NCBI GenBank assembly: GCA_027311025.1
Contig: DAICZS010000007.1
Location: 1 to 64,000 of the forward strand
Direction of reading: 5' to 3'
Origin: Ferrovaceae bacterium
Lineage (GTDB): Bacteria > Pseudomonadota > Gammaproteobacteria > Burkholderiales > Ferrovaceae
DNA: 64,000 bases
Part shown: positions 10,729 through 21,497 of the stretch, piece after piece
How the letters are laid out: every line of letters begins with the position of its first letter
Position numbering within the stretch: position 1 is the first letter of the stretch
Translations under genes and position numbers: made by a program
Notes under the pieces: model-generated
Told to the model about the DNA's origin: nothing
The model's input: only the letters and a program-made list of their open reading frames with translations
Database searches by the model: none

Positions 10729-11361
10729 ATGCCAACCCGCGTCAAAATTTGCGGCATTACCCGAGCTGAAGATGCGCAAAGGGTGGCCAGATTGGGCGCA
10801 GATGCACTCGGCCTGGTGTTCCATCAGCCCAGCCCGCGTGCGGTCACTGCCGAAGCTGCTGCAGAAATTGTGGCGGCTCTGCCTCCTTTTGTTTCCGTGG
10901 TGGGTTTGTTCGTGGATGCCACCCCTGATCTGGTAGATGCAGTCCTGTCCCGTGTCAGGCTTGACTACCTGCAGTTTCATGGGGACGAGTCTCCTGAGGA
11001 TTGCGAACGTTATCAAGTGCCCTATATCAAGGTTGCGCGCGTCAGGCCCGGGCTTGATTTGGTACAATACGCGGTTGGCTATCGTCACGCGCGAGCATTA
11101 CTGGTGGATGCCTATGTGGCCGGTGTGCCCGGTGGTACGGGCAAGACGTTTGACTGGGCTGCGTTGCCGCCCGCTTTGCCGTTGCCCCTGATTTTGTCGG
11201 GAGGTCTGACCCCTGAAAACGTGGGCCTGGCCATACGCACGGTGAAGCCATGGGCCGTGGACGTGAGCAGTGGCGTGGAAGCCGCTCCGGGAATCAAGGA
11301 TGCAGGAAAGGTACAGCAGTTCATACAAGGAGCGAGGAATGAAGATATACGACATGCCTGA
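10729..11361 (+). CDS. trpF: Phosphoribosylanthranilate isomerase
   Basis: A 210-residue TIM-barrel enzyme of tryptophan synthesis. [12 protein letters not shown] at the N-terminus and [13 protein letters not shown] are characteristic, and [14 protein letters not shown] near the C-terminus binds the phosphate. It starts one base after truA and overlaps trpB by 23 bases, so it is part of a tight operon. Confidence 0.96.
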   Translation: MPTRVKICGITRAEDAQRVARLGADALGLVFHQPSPRAVTAEAAAEIVAALPPFVSVVGLFVDATPDLVDAVLSRVRLDYLQFHGDESPEDCERYQVPYIKVARVRPGLDLVQYAVGYRHARALLVDAYVAGVPGGTGKTFDWAALPPALPLPLILSGGLTPENVGLAIRTVKPWAVDVSSGVEAAPGIKDAGKVQQFIQGARNEDIRHA

Positions 11362-12538
11362 CCCTGAGGGCCACTTTGGACCCTACGGAGGGATTTTCGT
11401 ATCAGAGACACTGATCGCGGCCATTGATGAGCTCAAGGCGCAGTACTTGCATTATCGCGACGATCCGCAGTTTCAGGCCGAATTTGCCTACGAACTCAAG
11501 CATTACGTAGGACGCCCCAGTCCCATATACCATGCACGACGCCTCTCTGACTCACTGGGGGGTGCGCAGATCTACCTTAAACGTGAGGATCTCAACCATA
11601 CGGGCGCACACAAGATCAACAACACGGTCGGTCAGGCAATGCTGGCGCAACGCATGGGCAAGAAGCGCATCATCGCCGAAACCGGAGCGGGACAACACGG
11701 CGTGGCGTCAGCCACGGTGGCGGCGCGTTATGGCATGGAATGCGTGGTTTACATGGGCTCCGAAGATGTCCGGCGCCAAGCCCAGAACGTCTACCGCATG
11801 AAGCTGCTGGGCGCGCGCGTCGTACCGGTTGAAAGCGGTTCCAGGACGCTCAAGGACGCGCTCAACGAAGCCATGCGCGATTGGGTGACCAACGTTCAAA
11901 ACACGTTCTACATCATCGGTACGGTCGCCGGTCCCCACCCTTATCCCATGATGGTGCGCGATTTCAATTCGGTGGTGGGGCGCGAATGCCTGACACAGAT
12001 GCCCGAAATGGCGGGACGGCAACCGGATGTGGTGCTGGCATGTGTGGGTGGTGGCTCCAACGCCATGGGCATTTTCTATCCCTATATTCCACATGAATCC
12101 GTACGCTTGATGGGCGTGGAAGCTGGAGGCGAAGGGGTGGCCAGCGGGCACCATGCCGCTTCGCTGGTGGCGGGCTCTCCGGGTGTGCTGCACGGCAATC
12201 GCACCTATCTGCTACAGGACAGCAATGGGCAGATCATCGAGACCCACTCCATTTCTGCGGGTCTCGATTATCCCGGCGTGGGCCCCGAACATGCCTGGCT
12301 CAAGGACTCCCATCGGGCTGAATATGTGGCCATCAATGACGACGAGGCGTTGCATGCCTTTCATACGCTCTGTCGCATGGAAGGCATCATTCCAGCCCTT
12401 GAATCCAGCCATGCGTTGGCACAGGCCATGAAAATGGCGCCTGCCATGGGAAAGGAACAGATTCTGCTGGTCAACCTTTCCGGTCGGGGCGACAAGGATA
12501 TGGCCACGGTTGCCGAACGTAGCGGCATTGCGCTCTAA
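11339..12538 (+). CDS. trpB: Tryptophan synthase, beta chain
   Basis: A 399-residue PLP enzyme that condenses indole with serine. ATG 11339 is preceded by AGGAGCGAGGA and gives the canonical start [27 protein letters not shown] contains the PLP lysine (near residue 90), GAGQHG and GGGSNAMG bind PLP and its phosphate. Upstream in-frame starts from 11270 would lie inside trpF and lack a ribosome site. Confidence 0.97.
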   Translation: MKIYDMPDPEGHFGPYGGIFVSETLIAAIDELKAQYLHYRDDPQFQAEFAYELKHYVGRPSPIYHARRLSDSLGGAQIYLKREDLNHTGAHKINNTVGQAMLAQRMGKKRIIAETGAGQHGVASATVAARYGMECVVYMGSEDVRRQAQNVYRMKLLGARVVPVESGSRTLKDALNEAMRDWVTNVQNTFYIIGTVAGPHPYPMMVRDFNSVVGRECLTQMPEMAGRQPDVVLACVGGGSNAMGIFYPYIPHESVRLMGVEAGGEGVASGHHAASLVAGSPGVLHGNRTYLLQDSNGQIIETHSISAGLDYPGVGPEHAWLKDSHRAEYVAINDDEALHAFHTLCRMEGIIPALESSHALAQAMKMAPAMGKEQILLVNLSGRGDKDMATVAERSGIAL

Positions 12539-12548
12539 GGAGTTACTC

Positions 12549-13346
12549 TTGTCACGGATTCCCGCAACATTTGAACGGCTGGCGCGTGCAGGGCGTAAAG
12601 CGCTGATTCCCTTCTTTTCGGTTGGTGACCCCAGCCTCGCACTTTGCGTGCCCACGATGCAAGCCATGGTCTCGGGCGGTGCCGACATCCTGGAATTGGG
12701 GGTCCCGTTTTCCGATCCCATGGCTGACGGTCCGACCATTCAACGTTCCAGCGAGCGCGCATTGAAAAACGGGGTGTCGCTGCAGGATGTCCTGAATGCG
12801 GTGACCCGGTTTCGTCAGACGGATGACCAAACCCCTGTGGTACTGATGGGGTACGCCAATCCCATCGAGCGCATGGGTCGCGAACGCTTTGCCGACCAAT
12901 GCGCCAGTGCAGGCGTGGATGGCGTTCTGGTCGTGGATTATCCGCCCGATGAAGCGCGTGAATTGGGAAAGCTGCTGAGGCCTCATGGAATCGACTCCAT
13001 TTTCCTGCTCTCGCCAACCTCCACTGACGCGCGCATCAAGGAAATTGCTGCATTGGCCTCCGGCTACATCTACTATGTGTCGTTGCGTGGGGTTACAGGC
13101 GCGTCAAACATGGACCCTCAAGAAGTGGCACGCCAGATTGCGCGGATCAAAACCGCTGCCACGGTGCCGGTAGGTGTGGGTTTTGGAATTCGTGATGGGG
13201 CTACGGCGCACCTGCTGGCTGGAGTGGCAGATGCCATTGTGGTGGGTTCGCGTATCGTGGAGGAGATCGAAGCCAGCGCCGCGGACGAGATTCCTGCACG
13301 GGTTGGCGCGTTGATCAATCTTTTTCGTCAAGCCATGGATGCCTGA
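12549..13346 (+). CDS. trpA: Tryptophan synthase, alpha chain
   Basis: A 265-residue TIM-barrel subunit that cleaves indole-3-glycerol phosphate and passes indole to TrpB. The start is a TTG at 12549, placed 6 bases after AAGGAG, and gives the family-typical MSRIPATFERL beginning. The catalytic glutamate sits in LELGVPFSDPMADGP, and YYVSLRGVTGA and GFGIRDG are present. It is separated from trpB by 10 bases. Confidence 0.96.
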   Translation: MSRIPATFERLARAGRKALIPFFSVGDPSLALCVPTMQAMVSGGADILELGVPFSDPMADGPTIQRSSERALKNGVSLQDVLNAVTRFRQTDDQTPVVLMGYANPIERMGRERFADQCASAGVDGVLVVDYPPDEARELGKLLRPHGIDSIFLLSPTSTDARIKEIAALASGYIYYVSLRGVTGASNMDPQEVARQIARIKTAATVPVGVGFGIRDGATAHLLAGVADAIVVGSRIVEEIEASAADEIPARVGALINLFRQAMDA

Positions 13347-13349
13347 TCA

Positions 13350-14216
13350 ATGAGCTGGTTTAAAAAACTGCTGCCACCGCGCATCAAGCGCGACAAGAAT
13401 AACAGCAAGGGTTCCGTGCCCGAGGGTTTGTGGGTGAAATGTGGTTCTTGCGAGGCGGTCTTGTACCGCTCCGATCTCGAATCCAATCTGCATGTATGCC
13501 CAAAATGCTCCCACCATATCCGGATTTCTGCGCGTACGCGTCTGGACGGCTTTCTGGATGCGGATGGCCGCTTTGAAATCGGATCAGAAATCATTCCAGT
13601 AGACAGCCTCAAGTTCAAGGATAGCCGGCGCTATGTGGATCGTCTTACAGAGGCAGCCAACGCCACCGGCGAAACCGATGCGCTGGTGGTGATTCAAGGC
13701 ACGCTAAACGGCCTTCCCCTGGTGGCGGCGGCATTTGAGTTTGAGTTCATGGGCGGCTCCATGGGTTCGGTGGTCGGCGAGCGGTTTGTGCGTGCCGTAG
13801 AAGCAGCCATCGACCAGAAATATCCCTTTGTCTGTTTTCTGGCCAGTGGTGGCGCCCGAATGCAGGAAGGCCTTTTATCCTTGATGCAAATGGCTAAAAC
13901 CTGCGCAGCCTTGACGAGGCTTGCCCAGGCGCGACTGCCGTTTATTTCCGTTCTGACCGATCCCACCATGGGTGGAGTTTCTGCCAGCTTTGCCATGATC
14001 GGTGATGTGGTAATTGCCGAGCCCAATGCGCTCATTGGATTTGCAGGGCCACGCGTGATCGAGCAGACCGTGCGAGAAGTGCTTCCCGAAGGGTTTCAGC
14101 GTTCGGAGTTTTTGCTCGAAAAAGGGGCCATCGACATGATCGTGGATCGACGGCAGATGCGTGATAGGATCGCAAACATTCTTGGTCAGCTGACGCAGGT
14201 TGCCGAAACCGCCTGA
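13350..14216 (+). CDS. accD: Acetyl-CoA carboxylase carboxyltransferase, beta subunit
   Basis: A 288-residue subunit that transfers carboxyl from biotin to acetyl-CoA, the first committed step of fatty acid synthesis. The N-terminal four-cysteine zinc finger (CGSCEAVL then CPKCSHH, about residues 32-54) is intact, followed by the crotonase-like fold with [10 protein letters not shown] and GGVSASFAM. It starts 3 bases after trpA. Confidence 0.97.
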   Translation: MSWFKKLLPPRIKRDKNNSKGSVPEGLWVKCGSCEAVLYRSDLESNLHVCPKCSHHIRISARTRLDGFLDADGRFEIGSEIIPVDSLKFKDSRRYVDRLTEAANATGETDALVVIQGTLNGLPLVAAAFEFEFMGGSMGSVVGERFVRAVEAAIDQKYPFVCFLASGGARMQEGLLSLMQMAKTCAALTRLAQARLPFISVLTDPTMGGVSASFAMIGDVVIAEPNALIGFAGPRVIEQTVREVLPEGFQRSEFLLEKGAIDMIVDRRQMRDRIANILGQLTQVAETA

Positions 14217-14239
14217 CTGGCAGCAAAAACGAGGGATTC

Positions 14240-14857
14240 ATGAAACGTCCCCTGAATGCTCAAGAACAAGCCTTGCGGATTCAGAGTCGGCGCAGGATGA
14301 TTGGAGCGGCGGTCATCATGCTCTGTGTGGTGCTTCTGCTGCCCATGATTCTGGATCACTCCATGGGGCCCAAGCTCGCAGCGCCCGGGCTGACACCCGC
14401 GCTCAAAGAGACGCAACAGGACAAGAACCTGGTTGATCCAGCCACCGTCGCACGCTCCGATCTGCCCCAGCCGGCTGCTGCCGAAACTCCCCCTGCTGCG
14501 GCATCGCCATCGCTTCCGGCCGAGCCATTCGCTGCTGCCGAGACTGCAGCCATTCCTGCTCCAGCCACTGCGGTGGTTTCCACGGCTGCCAAACCTGCAA
14601 CCCAGACTGCGGTGCCTGCTTCAAACAAGACCGCTTACTGGGTTCAGGTGGGTGTTTTCAGCGATCGCAGCAAGGCGCAGGCGCTGATCAAAAAACTCGC
14701 CGATCATGAGATTCACGCCGTTGGGGAAGAAGCGCACTACAAGGACGGTGCTCGCGTTCGTGTTCGCATTGGCCCCCTGAACAACAAAGCGGAGGCGGTG
14801 GCAATGACGCATCAGCTCGATCAACTCACCGTTAAATCCATGGTCATCTCGCCATGA
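14240..14857 (+). CDS. dedD: SPOR-domain cell-division protein, DedD-like
   Basis: A 205-residue membrane protein. The short cytoplasmic N-terminus is followed by a transmembrane helix (about 18-38, AAVIMLCVVLLLPMI), a low-complexity Ala/Pro linker, and a C-terminal SPOR domain from about 130 (YWVQVGVFSDRSKAQAL). SPOR domains bind denuded septal peptidoglycan. It overlaps cvpA by 4 bases. In many relatives folC stands between accD and this gene but is missing here. Confidence 0.88.
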   Translation: MKRPLNAQEQALRIQSRRRMIGAAVIMLCVVLLLPMILDHSMGPKLAAPGLTPALKETQQDKNLVDPATVARSDLPQPAAAETPPAAASPSLPAEPFAAAETAAIPAPATAVVSTAAKPATQTAVPASNKTAYWVQVGVFSDRSKAQALIKKLADHEIHAVGEEAHYKDGARVRVRIGPLNNKAEAVAMTHQLDQLTVKSMVISP

Positions 14858-15363
14858 TGGACGCGCTTGCAACCCTGACCTGGATCGACTGGAGCCTGCT
14901 CTCCATCGTACTCATCTCGATCATTTTCGGCGTGATTCGAGGCATGGTGCGAGAGTTTTTTTCCCTGCTGGGGTGGGTTGTTGCATTTTGGCTTGCAAAA
15001 TCGTTCAGCCTGATGGGTTCTCTTTGGCTTGCACCGTTCATCAGCAGCGAAACAATTCGGTTGATGGCGGCTTTCGTGATCCTTTTCCTTGCGGGATTGG
15101 TAATCACCGCAGTGTTGGGCCATTTCCTGAGCGCCATGGCAACCAGCATTGGGTTTGGGGCGCTCAATCGCGTGCTGGGAGCAATCTTCGGCCTGTTGCG
15201 CGGCTGGCTCCTTGTGGTGATTCTCGTGATGCTTGCGGGGATGACCGCGTTTCCTATGGAGAGGGATTGGAAATCCTCAATTTTCATTGACTGGGCCGTG
15301 CACAGCGGTAAATTATTGATGCCCTACCTGCCAGCCCGGATGTCCGAGCGCATCCATTTTTAA
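14854..15363 (+). CDS. cvpA: CvpA family inner-membrane protein
   Basis: A 169-residue protein with four hydrophobic helices and the opening [19 protein letters not shown] typical of CvpA. Its role is linked to envelope homeostasis and colicin V export in E. coli, and the mechanism is not settled. The location between dedD and purF is conserved in beta- and gammaproteobacteria. Confidence 0.9.
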   Translation: MMDALATLTWIDWSLLSIVLISIIFGVIRGMVREFFSLLGWVVAFWLAKSFSLMGSLWLAPFISSETIRLMAAFVILFLAGLVITAVLGHFLSAMATSIGFGALNRVLGAIFGLLRGWLLVVILVMLAGMTAFPMERDWKSSIFIDWAVHSGKLLMPYLPARMSERIHF

Positions 15364-15436
15364 GCACCCGGAACGGGCAATCGGAGTAGAATGCGAGGGT
15401 CCGGGAACTACCATTTTTTCAGGGACTTTCTGTTTT

Positions 15437-16963
15437 ATGTGCGGAATAGTCGGAATCGTCGCCAAGATACCCGTCAACCAGCTGCTTTATGACGGACTGC
15501 AACTGCTCCAGCATCGTGGTCAGGATGCAGCAGGCATCGCCACCGCGGATGGCAGTACTTTCCATATGCACAAAGGGTTGGGTCTGGTGCGGGACGTGTT
15601 CCGCACCCGGGACATGCGTGCCCTGACAGGAAATGTCGGCATTGCCCATTGTCGCTATCCTACGGCGGGTTCTGCCAGCTCTCCGGCAGAAGCACAGCCG
15701 TTCTATGTCAATTCGCCCTTTGGCATCGTGTTGGGACATAACGGCAATCTGACCAATTCAGAACACCTGCGAGCCGAGCTTTTCGAGCAGGATCGTCGCC
15801 ATGTCAACACCAACTCTGATTCCGAGGTATTGCTCAATGTCCTGGCGCACGAGTTGCATGATGCGGCCAAAGGCCACAAGCTCGACCCCAATGATATCTT
15901 CAAGGCAGTAGGGCAGGTCTATCGCCGCTGCCACGGAGCCTACGCGGCCGTCACTATCATCGCGGGACATGGTTTGCTGGCTTTCCGCGATCCCCACGGC
16001 ATTCGCCCTTTGGTGATTGGACGCAACGTCACGCCCATGGGGACAGAGTTCATGGTGGCTTCAGAAAGCGTGGCGCTGGATGCCTTGGGCTTTGAGTTGT
16101 TGCGCGATGTGGAGCCTGGTGAAGCCATCCTCATCGACGAGGGCGGCAATTTCTATAACCGGATTTGTGCCGACGCCCCCCAGAAAAATCCCTGCATCTT
16201 CGAGTATGTGTATCTGGCCCGTCCTGACTCGGTCATGGACGGTATCTCCGTTTACGAAACGCGGCTCAAGATGGGTGAGAGTCTGGGTAACAAGATCCGG
16301 CGCATCGCGCCAGACCTCAAGCTGGATGTGGTCATTCCCATACCGGACACCAGTCGCCCCAGCGCCTTGCAGCTGGCGCTCAAACTGGGCGTTCCCTATC
16401 GGGAAGGTTTCATCAAAAACCGCTACATCGGCCGTACCTTCATCATGCCGGGGCAGGCCGAGCGTAAAAAGTCCGTGCGCCAAAAACTGAACGCCATCGG
16501 CTTCGAGTTCAAGGGCAAGAACGTATTGCTGGTGGACGATTCCATTGTACGGGGAACCACCAGTCGCGAAATCGTCCAGATGGCACGCGATTGTGGCGCC
16601 AACAAGGTCTACTTTGCTTCGGCCGCACCGCCTGTGCGCTTTCCCAATGTGTATGGCATCGATATGCCCACACGTCAGGAGCTGTTGGCCACCGGGCGCT
16701 CAGATGCTGAAATTGCCCTTGAAATCGGTGCCGATGCCGTGTTTTATCAGGACCTCGACGATCTCGTGCATGATGTCAGAGGGGCGGCTCCGGGCATCGA
16801 CCGATTTGACGCCTCCTGTTTTGATGGCTTCTACATTACTGGAGACATCACGCCAGAGTACCTGGCCGACATCGAGGCGCATCGCTGTGATGGCGAAACC
16901 CGATCAGGCAATGAATCGACGCAGCAACTGGACCTCAATCTCAGCGCGGTTGAATCGGCGTGA
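15437..16963 (+). CDS. purF: Amidophosphoribosyltransferase
   Basis: A 508-residue enzyme that makes phosphoribosylamine from PRPP and glutamine, the first step of de novo purine synthesis. Cys2 of MCGIVGIV is the glutaminase nucleophile after Met removal, and [13 protein letters not shown] near residue 365 is the PRPP-binding loop. The 73-base upstream gap has a TAGAAT at 15387-15392 but no clear -35 or PurR operator. It overlaps metZ by 4 bases. Confidence 0.97.
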   Translation: MCGIVGIVAKIPVNQLLYDGLQLLQHRGQDAAGIATADGSTFHMHKGLGLVRDVFRTRDMRALTGNVGIAHCRYPTAGSASSPAEAQPFYVNSPFGIVLGHNGNLTNSEHLRAELFEQDRRHVNTNSDSEVLLNVLAHELHDAAKGHKLDPNDIFKAVGQVYRRCHGAYAAVTIIAGHGLLAFRDPHGIRPLVIGRNVTPMGTEFMVASESVALDALGFELLRDVEPGEAILIDEGGNFYNRICADAPQKNPCIFEYVYLARPDSVMDGISVYETRLKMGESLGNKIRRIAPDLKLDVVIPIPDTSRPSALQLALKLGVPYREGFIKNRYIGRTFIMPGQAERKKSVRQKLNAIGFEFKGKNVLLVDDSIVRGTTSREIVQMARDCGANKVYFASAAPPVRFPNVYGIDMPTRQELLATGRSDAEIALEIGADAVFYQDLDDLVHDVRGAAPGIDRFDASCFDGFYITGDITPEYLADIEAHRCDGETRSGNESTQQLDLNLSAVESA

Positions 16964-18135
16964 ACGAAGAATTTGATTTTGACACCCTGGCGATTCGCAC
17001 AGGGATCCATCGCAGTGCATTCAATGAACATTCTGAAGCGCTGTACCTGACTTCGAGCTATGTCTTCAAAAATGCCCAGCAAGCGGCAGACCGTTTTGGC
17101 AATCGCGAGCCTGGAAACATCTATTCACGCTTCACCAATCCCACCGTCACGGCATTCCAGGAGCGCCTGGCCGCCCTTGAGGGTGGCGAGGCCTGCATCG
17201 CCACGGCCAGTGGCATGTCGGCTATTCTCAGCACCGTCATGGGGTTGCTCAAGGCGGGAGACCACATTGTCGCATCGCGTAGTGTTTTTGGAAGCACGGT
17301 ACAACTGCTGGTCAACATCATGGGGCGCTTCGGCATTGAAACCACTTTCGTGCCGTTGAGCGATATTGCGGCCTGGAAGAATGCCATACGTCCCAACACC
17401 CGGATGTTCTTCGTTGAAACCCCTGCCAACCCCACCATGGAACTGGTGGATATTCCGGCGCTATCAGTGGTGGCCCGAGCAGATGCAGTCACGCTCGTGG
17501 TGGACAACTGTTTTTGTACCCCTGCCTTGCAGCGTCCCCTGGCGCTGGGCGCAGACCTTGTGATTCATTCCGCCACCAAGTATCTGGATGGTCAGGGTCG
17601 CGTTCTGGGAGGGGCGATCGTCGGATCGCGACAACTGCTGATGGAGGGTGGCATTTATCAGTTCTTGCGGACAGCAGGACCCACTTTGAGTGCGTTCAAT
17701 GCCTGGGTGTGCCTCAAGGGTCTTGAGACGCTGAAGCTGCGTATGGAAGCCCAATCCAAAAATGCCCAGGCCCTGGCTGAATGGCTGGAGCGCCATCCTG
17801 CGGTGGCCCGCGTTTACTATCCCGGACTGCCTTCCCATCCCCAATACGAACTGGCTTGCCGTCAACAATCTCTTGGTGGCGCCATCGTCACTTTTGATGT
17901 GGTGGGGGGGCAGGCCGAGGCCTGGCGCGTCATTGATGCCACAGAGGTGATTTCCATCACAGGAAACCTCGGCGATACCAAAAGCACCATTACCCATCCG
18001 GCCACCACAACCCATGGACGCATTTCTGAAGCAGAGCGTCAGGCAGCGGGCATTGGTCCGGGAATGATCAGGATTTCCGTCGGGCTGGAATCGCTACAGG
18101 CCTTACAGTCAGACCTGGCCCGCGGGTTGGGTTAG
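16960..18135 (+). CDS. metZ: O-succinylhomoserine sulfhydrylase
   Basis: A 391-residue PLP enzyme of the Cys/Met metabolism family that makes homocysteine from an O-acylhomoserine and sulfide. [15 protein letters not shown] contains the PLP lysine near residue 205. The GTG start overlaps the purF stop as GTGA. Position after purF is the usual one for betaproteobacterial metZ. The stop codon interlocks with that of convergent lpxH. Confidence 0.93.
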   Translation: MNEEFDFDTLAIRTGIHRSAFNEHSEALYLTSSYVFKNAQQAADRFGNREPGNIYSRFTNPTVTAFQERLAALEGGEACIATASGMSAILSTVMGLLKAGDHIVASRSVFGSTVQLLVNIMGRFGIETTFVPLSDIAAWKNAIRPNTRMFFVETPANPTMELVDIPALSVVARADAVTLVVDNCFCTPALQRPLALGADLVIHSATKYLDGQGRVLGGAIVGSRQLLMEGGIYQFLRTAGPTLSAFNAWVCLKGLETLKLRMEAQSKNAQALAEWLERHPAVARVYYPGLPSHPQYELACRQQSLGGAIVTFDVVGGQAEAWRVIDATEVISITGNLGDTKSTITHPATTTHGRISEAERQAAGIGPGMIRISVGLESLQALQSDLARGLG

Positions 18136-18857
18136 AGCGGCACAAACCGACAGCCTTCACTGTCGCAACGCAATGCCCCGGCGCGGGTTGCATTCCAGTC
18201 CTGCAGCACCCAGCGTTCGCAAACATGGTCATCCAGACGATACACGTGACGAGCCGGCCGGTGCGTATGGCCGTGAATCAGTCGTGGATATTCGTATTTA
18301 CGCAGCAAATCCATGACGGCTTGTGGCGTCACATCCATGATTTCCATGGTTTTGGATTGCTTGGCCTTATGGCTCATTGCCGTGGCATCACGGGCCATTT
18401 TGTAGCGGGCCTCGAGCGGCAAAGCCAGAACCTGGCGTTGCCAGGTGGCGCTTCGCACCTGTTTTCGGTAAGCCTGATATTCCGCATCTTCCGTGCATAA
18501 CAGGTCACCGTGGGTCAGCAAGGTACGCACGCCATACAACATGGTCTCGGTAGGGTCGGGCAGCAGGGTGGCTCCGCACGCCTCGGCAAAACCCTGACCC
18601 AGCAGAAAATCCCGGTTGCCGTGCATGAGAAACAGGGCGGTTCCTGAAGCGGTGAGCGCTTTCAAGGCCTCCACAATCTTGCGATTGAAGGGGGCTGGCA
18701 TGTCGTCGTCGCCCACCCAGGTTTCAAAAAGGTCCCCCAGGATATAGAGGGCCTCCGCTTCCTGGCAGGGACCGGCAAGAAACTCCAGAAAGCGCTTTCG
18801 GATGAGCGGCGTATCTTCGGACAGATGCAGGTCTGAAATGAAAAGGGTATGCAGCAC
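18132..18857 (-). CDS. lpxH: UDP-2,3-diacylglucosamine diphosphatase
   Basis: A 241-residue metallophosphoesterase that hydrolyses UDP-2,3-diacylglucosamine to lipid X at the inner membrane, the fourth step of lipid A synthesis. All metal motifs are present: FISDLHL near the start, GDLFETWVGDD, HGNRDFLLG, THGDLLC and HGHTHRPARH. It lies 11 bases downstream of ppiB. Confidence 0.95.
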   Translation of the reverse strand: MLHTLFISDLHLSEDTPLIRKRFLEFLAGPCQEAEALYILGDLFETWVGDDDMPAPFNRKIVEALKALTASGTALFLMHGNRDFLLGQGFAEACGATLLPDPTETMLYGVRTLLTHGDLLCTEDAEYQAYRKQVRSATWQRQVLALPLEARYKMARDATAMSHKAKQSKTMEIMDVTPQAVMDLLRKYEYPRLIHGHTHRPARHVYRLDDHVCERWVLQDWNATRAGALRCDSEGCRFVPL

Positions 18858-18868
18858 GGCGCGATGCG

Positions 18869-19360
18869 TTAAATGACCTGGGCGCTTTCGATGATGATGT
18901 CTTCCGTTGGAACATCACCGTGGCCCGCACGGTGTCCCGTGGCTGCGCCTTTGATGCGATCCACGACGTCCTGGCCTTCCACGACCTTGCCAAAGACGCA
19001 ATATCCAAAACCGTCACGGGAAGGGGCGCTGAAATTGAGGAAGCTGTTGTTTTTGACGTTGATGAAAAACTGCGCCGTCGCCGAATGGGGATCGGACGTG
19101 CGGGCCATGGCAATGGTATAGCACTCATTGGACAGACCGTTGGATGCTTCGTTTTCGATGGGCGAGCGGGTCTGTTTCTGTTTCATGCCTGGTTCGAAAC
19201 CACCGCCCTGGATCATGAAGCCGTCAATGACGCGATGAAAAATGGTGTTGTCATAGAAGCCGGCTTCCACGTATTCCAGAAAGTTGGCTACGGTTTTGGG
19301 TGCCTTTTCTGCGTCGAGTGCCAGAACGATATCGCCAAAATTGGTTTTAAAACGAACCAT
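18869..19360 (-). CDS. ppiB: Peptidyl-prolyl cis-trans isomerase, cyclophilin type
   Basis: A 163-residue cytoplasmic cyclophilin without signal peptide. [13 protein letters not shown] holds the catalytic arginine, and the [16 protein letters not shown] segment completes the active site. It catalyses proline isomerisation in folding proteins. It stands between a TPR-protein gene and lpxH, a common betaproteobacterial arrangement beside cysS. Confidence 0.95.
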   Translation of the reverse strand: MVRFKTNFGDIVLALDAEKAPKTVANFLEYVEAGFYDNTIFHRVIDGFMIQGGGFEPGMKQKQTRSPIENEASNGLSNECYTIAMARTSDPHSATAQFFINVKNNSFLNFSAPSRDGFGYCVFGKVVEGQDVVDRIKGAATGHRAGHGDVPTEDIIIESAQVI

Positions 19361-19371
19361 GGTGTCTCCAG

Positions 19372-19953
19372 TTAGTTGAGTTTGTCGGCCTTGGCCTTGA
19401 GGGTTTTGTTATTGGGGTCCAGCTTCAAGGCATGGGCATAAGACTGTCGTGCCAGGGCCAGGTAAAGGTCTGCAAGGTTTTCGTAAGCGGTAGCGTAGTT
19501 GGGTTGAACCACCAGGGCCGTTTCCAGCGCTTTGCGCGCATCATCCAGACGACCCTTGCCAGCATAGAGTACGGCCAGATTATTGTAAGGCGCCACCATT
19601 TCAGGAAAGCGCTCTGTCATGCCTTCCAGGACGGCGATGGCTTCATCCGTTTTTCCCAGTTTGGTCAGGATCTGTGCCTTGAGGAACAAGACCGAACCGT
19701 CCTGGGAATTGACGTCAAGGTACTGGTTGGCTGCGTTCAGGGCCTCTTGCAACTTCCCCTCGACCGCCAGCTTCTGGATGGCTTTGGGGCTGCTGACCAC
19801 GCTGTCCGGGGGCAGGGGGGCGGCCGTGACGACGGGCGTGGGCGTATCGACGGATTGCGCGGGCCCGGCAGTCTCTGCGGCCAGGGCGTTGTGGCAAAGC
19901 CCCGCCACCAAAACCGCCAAAGTGATGCGCATTGCGGCAGGGTAAAGAACCAT
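19372..19953 (-). CDS. Secreted TPR-repeat protein
   Basis: A 193-residue protein with a likely signal peptide ([20 protein letters not shown], beginning at an internal Met 7 codons in), a proline-rich spacer, and about four tetratricopeptide repeats from residue 60 onwards ([45 protein letters not shown]). It probably acts as a periplasmic scaffold, but no specific function can be assigned. ATG 19932 is an alternative start. Confidence 0.82.
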   Translation of the reverse strand: MVLYPAAMRITLAVLVAGLCHNALAAETAGPAQSVDTPTPVVTAAPLPPDSVVSSPKAIQKLAVEGKLQEALNAANQYLDVNSQDGSVLFLKAQILTKLGKTDEAIAVLEGMTERFPEMVAPYNNLAVLYAGKGRLDDARKALETALVVQPNYATAYENLADLYLALARQSYAHALKLDPNNKTLKAKADKLN

Positions 19954-19995
19954 ATCGTGGTATACTTAAACTCGGTCAGGTCTGCAGAATATTTA

Positions 19996-20024
19996 ATTAT
20001 ATCAATAAACTGCGTCATCTTCCA
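19996..20024 (-). promoter_or_regulatory. Possible promoter of the TPR-ppiB-lpxH unit
   Basis: A perfect TATAAT on the minus strand (20001-19996) lies 43 bases before the TPR gene start, with a poor -35 (TGGAAG, 20024-20019) at 17-base spacing. The divergent cysS promoter is probably in the same 118-base gap; TATACT at 19961-19966 is one candidate. Confidence 0.35.
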
Positions 20025-20071
20025 CTACGGCGGCAAGAAGCCGCTCCAAAGTGGCGGATGTCCATTCAAAC

Positions 20072-21487
20072 ATGCTCAAACTCTTCAATACACTTACCCG
20101 TTCCGTAGCCCCTTTCCAGCCCATTGAGCCTGGCAAGGTTCGTATGTATGTCTGCGGCATGACGGTTTATGACCGCTGCCATCTGGGCCATGCGCGGATG
20201 CTGGTGGATTTTGACCTGGTATACCGCTGGTTGCTGGCTTCGGGGTTTGAAGTGATATATGTGCGTAATATCACTGATATTGACGATAAAATCATTGATC
20301 GTGCAGCTAAAAATCATGAATCCATCGGCGAATTGACGGGGCGCATGATTGCCGCAATGCATGACGACCTGCGTCGTCTCAACGTGTTGCCTCCCACCTT
20401 CGAGCCGCGAGCCACGGAACATGTTCCGGGAATGCTTGCCATCATCGAAACGCTGATCAAACGCGGATTGGCCTATGTGGGCGAAAACGGCGACGTTTAC
20501 TACTCCGTGCATGATTTTCCGGGCTACGGCAAATTATCGGGAAAATCGCTCGAAGACCTGCGCGCTGGCGAGCGAATTGCGGTGGATGCGTACAAAAGGG
20601 ACCCCCTTGATTTCGTGTTGTGGAAAGCGGCCAAACCCGGCGAGCCTTCATGGCCTTCTCCCTGGGGGCCCGGTCGCCCGGGATGGCACATCGAGTGCTC
20701 GGCCATGAGTGAACATTTTCTCGGCGAGCATTTTGACATTCATGGGGGAGGGCACGATCTCCAGTTTCCGCACCATGAAAACGAAATCGCACAAAGCGAA
20801 GGTGCGCACGGGCATGTCTTCGTCAATGTCTGGATGCACAACGGGTTTTTGCGCGTCAACGATGAAAAAATGTCCAAATCCCTGGGAAATTTTTTCACCA
20901 TTGAAGAAGTCCTCAAGGTGTTTGACGCAGAAGTCATCCGATTTTTCCTGCTGCGTGGGCATTACCGCAGCCCGCTCAATTACACCGATGGGCACCTCGA
21001 AGATGCGCGCCAGGCGCTCAACACGCTTTACACTTCGTTACGGGGAAGACAGGTCAGTGCAGGTGCGGTGAACTGGGATGATGAGGCGGCACGGCAATTC
21101 AAGGCTGCACTCGATGACGATCTCAATACGCCGGAGGCCATGGCCGTCCTGTTTGGTCTTGCTCGAGAAACCAACCGTAACGGCAGTGATGCCGCCGCTA
21201 CACAACTCTACCGTTTGGCACAGATCCTGGGGCTGCTGGGAAAAAATCCGGACCGCTGGATGCAGGAAGGTGCCGGCCGCGTTGCTGCCACGGTAGAGCA
21301 GGGCTCCATTGAGGCCACAGGGTCAGCGCAATCCGACGCCCAACGCATCGAAGCCCTGATTCAGGACCGGGCCGCAGCGCGGCGAGCCCGGAACTTTGCC
21401 GAGTCTGACCGCATCCGTGACGTTTTGCTCGCTGAAGGGATCGTCCTGGAGGATGGCCCCCAGGGAACGATCTGGCGTAGGGTTTAG
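20072..21487 (+). CDS. cysS: Cysteinyl-tRNA synthetase
   Basis: A class I aminoacyl-tRNA synthetase of 471 residues. The start at ATG 20072 gives [12 protein letters not shown], as in relatives; an upstream GTG at 20051 is less likely. [17 protein letters not shown] contains the HIGH-type motif and a zinc cysteine, HIECSAM supplies another zinc ligand, and [10 protein letters not shown] is the KMSKS loop near residue 270. Confidence 0.97.
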   Translation: MLKLFNTLTRSVAPFQPIEPGKVRMYVCGMTVYDRCHLGHARMLVDFDLVYRWLLASGFEVIYVRNITDIDDKIIDRAAKNHESIGELTGRMIAAMHDDLRRLNVLPPTFEPRATEHVPGMLAIIETLIKRGLAYVGENGDVYYSVHDFPGYGKLSGKSLEDLRAGERIAVDAYKRDPLDFVLWKAAKPGEPSWPSPWGPGRPGWHIECSAMSEHFLGEHFDIHGGGHDLQFPHHENEIAQSEGAHGHVFVNVWMHNGFLRVNDEKMSKSLGNFFTIEEVLKVFDAEVIRFFLLRGHYRSPLNYTDGHLEDARQALNTLYTSLRGRQVSAGAVNWDDEAARQFKAALDDDLNTPEAMAVLFGLARETNRNGSDAAATQLYRLAQILGLLGKNPDRWMQEGAGRVAATVEQGSIEATGSAQSDAQRIEALIQDRAAARRARNFAESDRIRDVLLAEGIVLEDGPQGTIWRRV

Positions 21488-21497
21488 TGGCGGGGCA

